Source: Sulfurimonas sp. SAG-AH-194-I05 (GTDB lineage Bacteria; Campylobacterota; Campylobacteria; Campylobacterales; Sulfurimonadaceae). From it: a stretch of DNA of 34,264 nucleotides. Made by a program: the position numbers and the translations under genes. This document shows, in pieces, positions 29,954-34,264 of this stretch; the stretch's first letter is position 1; each line of letters opens with the position of its first letter. Under the pieces are notes generated by a model. It did not search any database, had not been told where the DNA came from, and saw only the letters and a program-made list of their open reading frames with translations. The DNA is taken from NCBI RefSeq assembly GCF_029215955.1, contig NZ_JAEMVA010000018.1, positions 1 through 34,264 on the forward strand, written 5' to 3'.

Positions 29954-32101
29954 TTATATCTTCAACTTATAAACTTTAGCAAGTGGAGATAAAATAACAG
30001 GTTCAAATAAATCTTTATTTGCATTTTCCAAAACAAAAAGTTGAATAAACAATGAGTTGTAAAGTCGTCTGTCTAAGACTAAAAATTGATTGTAGTTTTT
30101 CATAAAAATTACAAAAACTTGTGAGGTGGGGTCTATATTTTGAATATTTTTATGTAAAACACCTTTTGAATCATACTCTGTTACTATAAACTGATTTAAA
30201 TTTACTAGCTGATTACCTATTTTAATCTTGCCACCTTGCTTCATCACTTGGACACCATTACCAAGTTTAATACTTGTAGTATCTTCTGTAAATGATTTCG
30301 ATACAAAAAATAAAGGTCTTTTTTTCTGCTTACCAGTTAATAAATCTAAATTTGAAAAAAGGTCTACAGTTGGTAAGATGTTTAACATTCGGTTTGGTAG
30401 ATATACAAAAATATCACGTGTTTTTGTGGGGAGCTGTAAAGTTTTGGAATTCAATGCTGAAACTAATGCATTTGGATTTTTAATATTAGAATGTTTTAAC
30501 ATACATTCTATAGATGGTCCACATGGTTTGGAAAAATTTAATTCTGTAAACTCAACATCAAGTCTAAGCATATTTGCTGCTGCTGTTTGGTTGTTTAAAA
30601 GTGCAAAACTAACTGGAAAGTTAGAACTACCATCATGCTTACCACCATCTACTAAAGTTTTAACATCTGCATAATATCGAATAGGGTATCCATAATCCCA
30701 CCAAGAAAGTACATAGTCTTCACGAGTAGCAATTTGACCAAGTTTATCTAAAACTACAACTTCTTCTTTGTTAAATACCGTTGGTACCTTATAGGCAATA
30801 ATATGCATAATATTTGGATAAAGAACAGCAATAGTTGCTAGTACAATAAATCCATATTTAGCATATTCTTTAATATTATCTGCAAATAAATTTTCAACAA
30901 TGTTTGCCATAATAAAAATGAAGTAAGAAATACCTATAGCCATAAAAGGAACAGAAAAAACAGTAAAGCGAAGTCCACCTTGAAGAGCAAAAAAGCCAAG
31001 TATGACCATGGGAAAAGTTACTATAAAAAGTTTATATCTCCATATAAATAGCATATAGCCAACTATACTCAACCAAAAAGTCAAAGTATGCCCGCTTATA
31101 CGATTTGCAAATGTCTCAAAAGGTATACTACCTACCTCCCGAACAGTACCAACAACACCAAAGTAGTGTAAGGATAAGTTTACATCATCTGCAAATATAC
31201 GAGTAATATATGCATTATTTAAAATTCCTATAATCCAATCAGCACCACCGAAGACCAAATATATAAACGCACTAAGCAGAGAAATACTTATGACTATTTT
31301 TTTTGTTAACTTATCTCTTAAGAAATGAAAAGATGTAACAAGAGCAATCATAAATAAAACCTTGACAAGAACTGGTAAGGTTGTCAAAGCAATCACAAGA
31401 ATAGATAAGAATTTATAGTAATAAAGATTGTGTTTTTCATAAAAAAATGTATAAATAAGCGTTAAGATAAATACACCATTTACTATATGAACTAAACCTC
31501 CATGCCAATGCATAGTAGCTATTGCAAATAATGGAGCTATTAAAAAAGAATCACTATCTTCATGACTTAAAGAATATAAAACTCCCCAAATAAAAAAAGT
31601 AGGTAAAACAACAACGAGTAAGTCTGTGTCATAGTACCCTGTCATAGTACGGTTATAGTAACTCCAAACGATTCCACCCAAAAGTGCAGCAACAAAACCA
31701 ACCATATCTTGCTTGAAAATTCTTGTTATTAACATGATAGGGACTATTAACAAAGACCCAAAAAATGTTGGCATATAAAGAATGAGTGTTTCAAAAGAAA
31801 TCGGTAAAATCGATGCTAAAAAGGCTGTTAAGCGAGAAAGTGGTTGTGAAACGGGAGACAGATCATTATCTTGATGAGTACCAGCTAAAATATCTCTAGC
31901 ACCCTCGGCATAAAAATAACCATCATTAGTGTTAATCATAAGTTGATTATTCCATTTAAAATTATCAACTCCACTAAACTGATCTACCCAAATCATACGA
32001 ACTAAAATGCTAAATATAAATGCCATTAACATTAGGACTAAAAAATACTTAATATTTAAGGTATTTTTTTTTAAATGTAGTGTTTCTTTTATTTTATTCA
32101 C
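29954..32101 (-). CDS. pglB: PglB oligosaccharyltransferase (STT3 family)
   Basis: Transfers the lipid-linked glycan to Asn in D/E-x-N-x-S/T sequons of periplasmic proteins. The N-terminal 430 or so residues hold about 13 membrane segments; the C-terminal domain is periplasmic. Conserved residues: Asp60 in NTNDGYFYAEGARD, TGYYDTD (154-160), Glu322 in VREVG, WWDYGYP (467-473) that reads the sequon, and DGGKH (485-489). It ends KVYKLKI, as Campylobacter PglB ends KVFKLKI; 715 residues versus 713. It starts with GTG at 32101, preceded by AAGGGA five bases upstream, and the small RHH-like gene stops 10 bases before. Confidence 0.97.
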   Translation of the reverse strand: MNKIKETLHLKKNTLNIKYFLVLMLMAFIFSILVRMIWVDQFSGVDNFKWNNQLMINTNDGYFYAEGARDILAGTHQDNDLSPVSQPLSRLTAFLASILPISFETLILYMPTFFGSLLIVPIMLITRIFKQDMVGFVAALLGGIVWSYYNRTMTGYYDTDLLVVVLPTFFIWGVLYSLSHEDSDSFLIAPLFAIATMHWHGGLVHIVNGVFILTLIYTFFYEKHNLYYYKFLSILVIALTTLPVLVKVLFMIALVTSFHFLRDKLTKKIVISISLLSAFIYLVFGGADWIIGILNNAYITRIFADDVNLSLHYFGVVGTVREVGSIPFETFANRISGHTLTFWLSIVGYMLFIWRYKLFIVTFPMVILGFFALQGGLRFTVFSVPFMAIGISYFIFIMANIVENLFADNIKEYAKYGFIVLATIAVLYPNIMHIIAYKVPTVFNKEEVVVLDKLGQIATREDYVLSWWDYGYPIRYYADVKTLVDGGKHDGSSNFPVSFALLNNQTAAANMLRLDVEFTELNFSKPCGPSIECMLKHSNIKNPNALVSALNSKTLQLPTKTRDIFVYLPNRMLNILPTVDLFSNLDLLTGKQKKRPLFFVSKSFTEDTTSIKLGNGVQVMKQGGKIKIGNQLVNLNQFIVTEYDSKGVLHKNIQNIDPTSQVFVIFMKNYNQFLVLDRRLYNSLFIQLFVLENANKDLFEPVILSPLAKVYKLKI

Positions 32102-32111
32102 TTGTTCCCTT

Positions 32112-32249
32112 TTATGATAGCATTAACTCATATTTAATACTTATTAATTCTTCTATTATCTTAACCCGAGTTGTATTCTCTCTTTTTTCTAGTTCTTTTA
32201 AATATCTTATTATTTTTTCATCTAGTAAAAAGCTTTTTATAACTTTCAT
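32112..32249 (-). CDS. Hidden 45-residue ribbon-helix-helix-like protein
   Basis: A small open frame from ATG (32249) to TAA (32112) with AAGGA about eight bases upstream. The product is MKVIKSFLLDEKIIRYLKEL followed by EKRENTTRVKIIEELISIK and YELMLS. This matches the CopG/Arc-type pattern: a short beta strand, helix 1 beginning after LDE, a turn (RENTTR), then helix 2 (VKIIEELI). Such proteins bind DNA as dimers. It lies between the PglJ-like transferase (19-base gap) and pglB (10-base gap). It could be a regulator of the cluster or the leftover antitoxin of a toxin-antitoxin pair; no toxin frame is adjacent. Confidence 0.65.
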   Translation of the reverse strand: MKVIKSFLLDEKIIRYLKELEKRENTTRVKIIEELISIKYELMLS

Positions 32250-32268
32250 TTAATTATTCCTTATATTT

Positions 32269-33417
32269 TTAGTCTTTTATTATATCAAACCATTGCTGTA
32301 TAATTTTATCTTTATCATATTCTTTAGCTCTATCTAAAGCTTTATCTTTATAGCTTCTTCTTAACTTACTATCATTCATCATTAAATCCATAGCCTTAAG
32401 CAGATTATCTTTACAATTAACAGGAGTCAATATTCCAAAGTCAGCTAACTCTATAGTGTCTTTTAATTGAAATTCCATGTCGCTTGTAGGTGATAATATC
32501 TCTCTTGGACCACTTTGACAATCAGTACTAATAACTGGTAATTCACAAGCCAAGGCTTCAAGTAAAACATTTGGAAAGCCTTCATAATTTGAGCTAAATA
32601 TAAAACAATCTGCTTTAGCTAAATACTTATATGGATTTTCTTGACGACCCAATAATATGACTTTTAATTTTAAATTTAATTCATTTATTTGAGATTCTAA
32701 TGCTTGTCGTAATTCACCATCACCTATTATATAGAGTTTTGCGTTTATATTTTTCATAGCTTCTATCATTAATTTATGGTTTTTTTGGTTCTCGAATCTT
32801 CCTATTGTGATAAATGTATAAATCGACTGGCTTATCTCATCTGTAAACTCACCTTTAGATATCAATAGCTTAGTCAAATTAATAGGATTATTAATTACAT
32901 TAATTAATAAAGGACTTATTAAAAAGTTTTTTAGTAAATCATTTTTTATACCAATAGCATTTGGTATAATTACATCTACCTTTGGATATAAATGCTTAAT
33001 TAAATTTCTCGATATTTTATCTTTGATTCCAGCTGTTTTATACTCTTGTGAAGGTACTATTCTTTCACTTATTAATACTCTAGAATTATTACCTGTTAAT
33101 CTTGAAAAAGTATTTATATAATTTGGTCTATTCATAAAAGACAAACTAACATCGATATTATTCTCTTTACATATATTTTTATACTGAAATCCTAATAATG
33201 GTAATTTTAATAGTTTGTAAATACCATTTTCTTTAGGATCTGATTTTTCTAGAAATATTATTTTAGTATCTTTTGGTATATCATAAAACATTGTATCATT
33301 CATAAGTACTAAAGTAATGTTATATTTATACTTAAATTCATTTAATAAAATAGATACAACTCTTTCGGCACCACCCGATGCTAATGAATAAATTAAAATA
33401 GCTAAATTTTTTTTCAT
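32269..33417 (-). CDS. pglJ: PglJ/PglH-like glycosyltransferase (GT4 family)
   Basis: Probably extends the lipid-linked glycan with a HexNAc. The 382-residue product begins with LAILIYSLASGGAERVVSIL, closely like Campylobacter PglJ, and continues MNRPNYINTFSRL and LYPKVDVIIPNAIG. The C-terminal domain has IGRFENQKNHKLMIEAM, GRQENPYKYLAKADCF and SSNYEGFPNVLLEALACELP with the E-x7-E catalytic pattern. PglH is the nearest alternative. It overlaps the upstream SGNH gene by 4 bases (ATGA). Confidence 0.85.
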   Translation of the reverse strand: MKKNLAILIYSLASGGAERVVSILLNEFKYKYNITLVLMNDTMFYDIPKDTKIIFLEKSDPKENGIYKLLKLPLLGFQYKNICKENNIDVSLSFMNRPNYINTFSRLTGNNSRVLISERIVPSQEYKTAGIKDKISRNLIKHLYPKVDVIIPNAIGIKNDLLKNFLISPLLINVINNPINLTKLLISKGEFTDEISQSIYTFITIGRFENQKNHKLMIEAMKNINAKLYIIGDGELRQALESQINELNLKLKVILLGRQENPYKYLAKADCFIFSSNYEGFPNVLLEALACELPVISTDCQSGPREILSPTSDMEFQLKDTIELADFGILTPVNCKDNLLKAMDLMMNDSKLRRSYKDKALDRAKEYDKDKIIQQWFDIIKD

Positions 33418-34264
33418 AATTTCAATTCTTTCTTTAAGTACTTAGCTATTGCCTGATGTGTATTTTCATTCCAATGCCCATCACAAGAAAAATCTATTTT
33501 TTGTTTACTAGATAATTGTTTTAAAAATGGAGCTATATTACTGTGAGAAATATTTTGTTTGTTTAAAAATACTTGAAATTTTTCTCTATTTTTTAAATAT
33601 CCATCATCTTCAAATGTAGAAAATATTATAATTTTATATTTAAAACTCATCTTTTTCGCAATTTTATTTATTTGGTATATAGAGCCTTCAAGTTGTGTCC
33701 ACTTATATTCTTCATTATCTAATATATACTTTTTGTCATTAACTAGTACTTTTACAACTTCTCTTTTTTCTTTAAAAAAATTTGATATATGACTACTATA
33801 AAAGTAAAAAGTTTTTTTCAGGTAAACATACAATTCAAAATGTCCAAGAAAATCTCTTATTTTTTCTTTTATATTATAAACTCTCGGTTTTATAATCTCA
33901 TAGTTCTCGAAGTTCTTAAATTTATAATAGACTTTTGGACGATTTATTTCATTGAAATTTTTTGGATCACCATCATTTAAATCATTCTCTAAAAATACGA
34001 AATGAATCAAGGTATCAATATTTTTTAAATCAACTTTAGTTTTAAGTATCTCTAATTGTTGAGAAGGTCCTGTTCCTGATAGCCCATAATTCAATACATT
34101 ATATTTTCCATTAATCTCTCTATATAAACTATTATGAATCACATTCTCATTCTCGACCATTAATGCTTCTACTTGAGAATCACCTAGCAAAATAATATTT
34201 TTCTTTTTAACATCAAAATCATAAATATTTTGTATTCTTCCATCTTCATCAAAAAAATACTTTG
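33414..34264 (-). CDS. SGNH/GDSL-family protein, cut by the window edge
   Basis: The frame runs open to the right edge, so the N-terminus is missing; the visible part is about 283 residues. KKNIILLGDSQVEAL (the GDS nucleophile region) is followed by VLNYGLSGTGPSQQLE and VFLENDLNDGD. The C-terminal SCDGHWNENTHQAIAKYL supplies the Asp and His of the triad. Family members are esterases or act in O-acetylation of polysaccharides; its place at the head of the visible pgl genes suggests glycan acetylation or deacetylation. The TTG at 34190 is inside the conserved motif and is not the true start. Confidence 0.75.
   Translation of the reverse strand, partial: KYFFDEDGRIQNIYDFDVKKKNIILLGDSQVEALMVENENVIHNSLYREINGKYNVLNYGLSGTGPSQQLEILKTKVDLKNIDTLIHFVFLENDLNDGDPKNFNEINRPKVYYKFKNFENYEIIKPRVYNIKEKIRDFLGHFELYVYLKKTFYFYSSHISNFFKEKREVVKVLVNDKKYILDNEEYKWTQLEGSIYQINKIAKKMSFKYKIIIFSTFEDDGYLKNREKFQVFLNKQNISHSNIAPFLKQLSSKQKIDFSCDGHWNENTHQAIAKYLKKELKL

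Noticed and set aside
34188-34190. TTG as the start of the SGNH gene
   Set aside because: The codon lies in the hydrophobic strand before the catalytic GDS and the frame is open upstream to the window edge, so the gene is partial.

Overview
This AT-rich window looks like chromosome from a free-living member of the Campylobacterota (Sulfurimonas, Sulfuricurvum or Arcobacter-like; genus is inference). The main evidence is gene order. The blocks pgpA / ATP-sulfurylase-like / HP1021-type regulator / ispDF, fabZ-lpxA-clpX-mreB-mreC-x-carB, UPF0323 lipoprotein / glutathionylspermidine-synthase-like, and a pgl N-glycosylation cluster are all familiar from Campylobacter and relatives. Many starts and promoters also fit the group: TATAAT or TAAAAT -10 boxes, often with an upstream TG, and no clear -35.

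Layout. (1) 99-2086, minus strand: a divergent HemF-type coproporphyrinogen oxidase, a small serine hydrolase and a small exported protein. (2) 2293-3549, plus strand: an unrecognised lysine-rich coiled-coil protein, overlapping tail to tail with the next block. (3) 3518-7200, minus strand: pgpA, an ATP-sulfurylase homologue lacking the usual sulfate-binding residues, an atypical response regulator with Ser at the phospho-acceptor position, and the fused ispDF. (4) 7376-7452: a tRNA with anticodon CAT, probably tRNA-Ile2. (5) 7622-10383, minus strand: a compact TetR regulator plus group-2-like [NiFe] hydrogenase small and large subunits, with overlapping reading frames. (6) 10554-22685, plus strand: queH with an extra C-terminal domain; fabZ (broken by one base in an A8 tract), lpxA, clpX, mreB, mreC and a MipA/OmpV-like outer-membrane protein; then carB, a minimal Sua5/YrdC-like protein, a small membrane protein, a UPF0323 lipoprotein and a glutathionylspermidine-synthase-like ATP-grasp enzyme. 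(7) 22699-34264, minus strand: an N-linked glycosylation cluster, read from the right edge as SGNH protein (cut by the window), PglJ/PglH-like glycosyltransferase, a 45-residue ribbon-helix-helix-like gene, the oligosaccharyltransferase pglB, an exported heptad-repeat protein, an AsnB-type amidotransferase, a PglA-like glycosyltransferase, pglC, a short hexapeptide acetyltransferase, pglE and pglF.

How it fits together. PglF, PglE and the acetyltransferase would make a UDP-diacetamido-trideoxyhexose. PglC puts it on undecaprenyl phosphate, the PglA- and PglJ-like enzymes extend it, and PglB transfers the glycan to Asn in periplasmic proteins. The flippase and remaining transferases are not in view. 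The plus-strand block combines envelope synthesis (FabZ, LpxA), cell shape (MreBC) and proteolysis (ClpX) with carbamoyl-phosphate synthesis.

Points most worth a second look: the hydrogenase cassette (Asn in place of a proximal-cluster Cys, and a large subunit ending exactly at its final metal-binding motif), the sulfate-site-less ATP-sulfurylase homologue, the fabZ frameshift, the hidden small gene in front of pglB, the non-standard genes inside the pgl cluster, and a terminator-like hairpin inside the Sua5 signature. I saw no CRISPR array, insertion sequence, prophage or rRNA gene. No gene-free stretch exceeds 300 bases.
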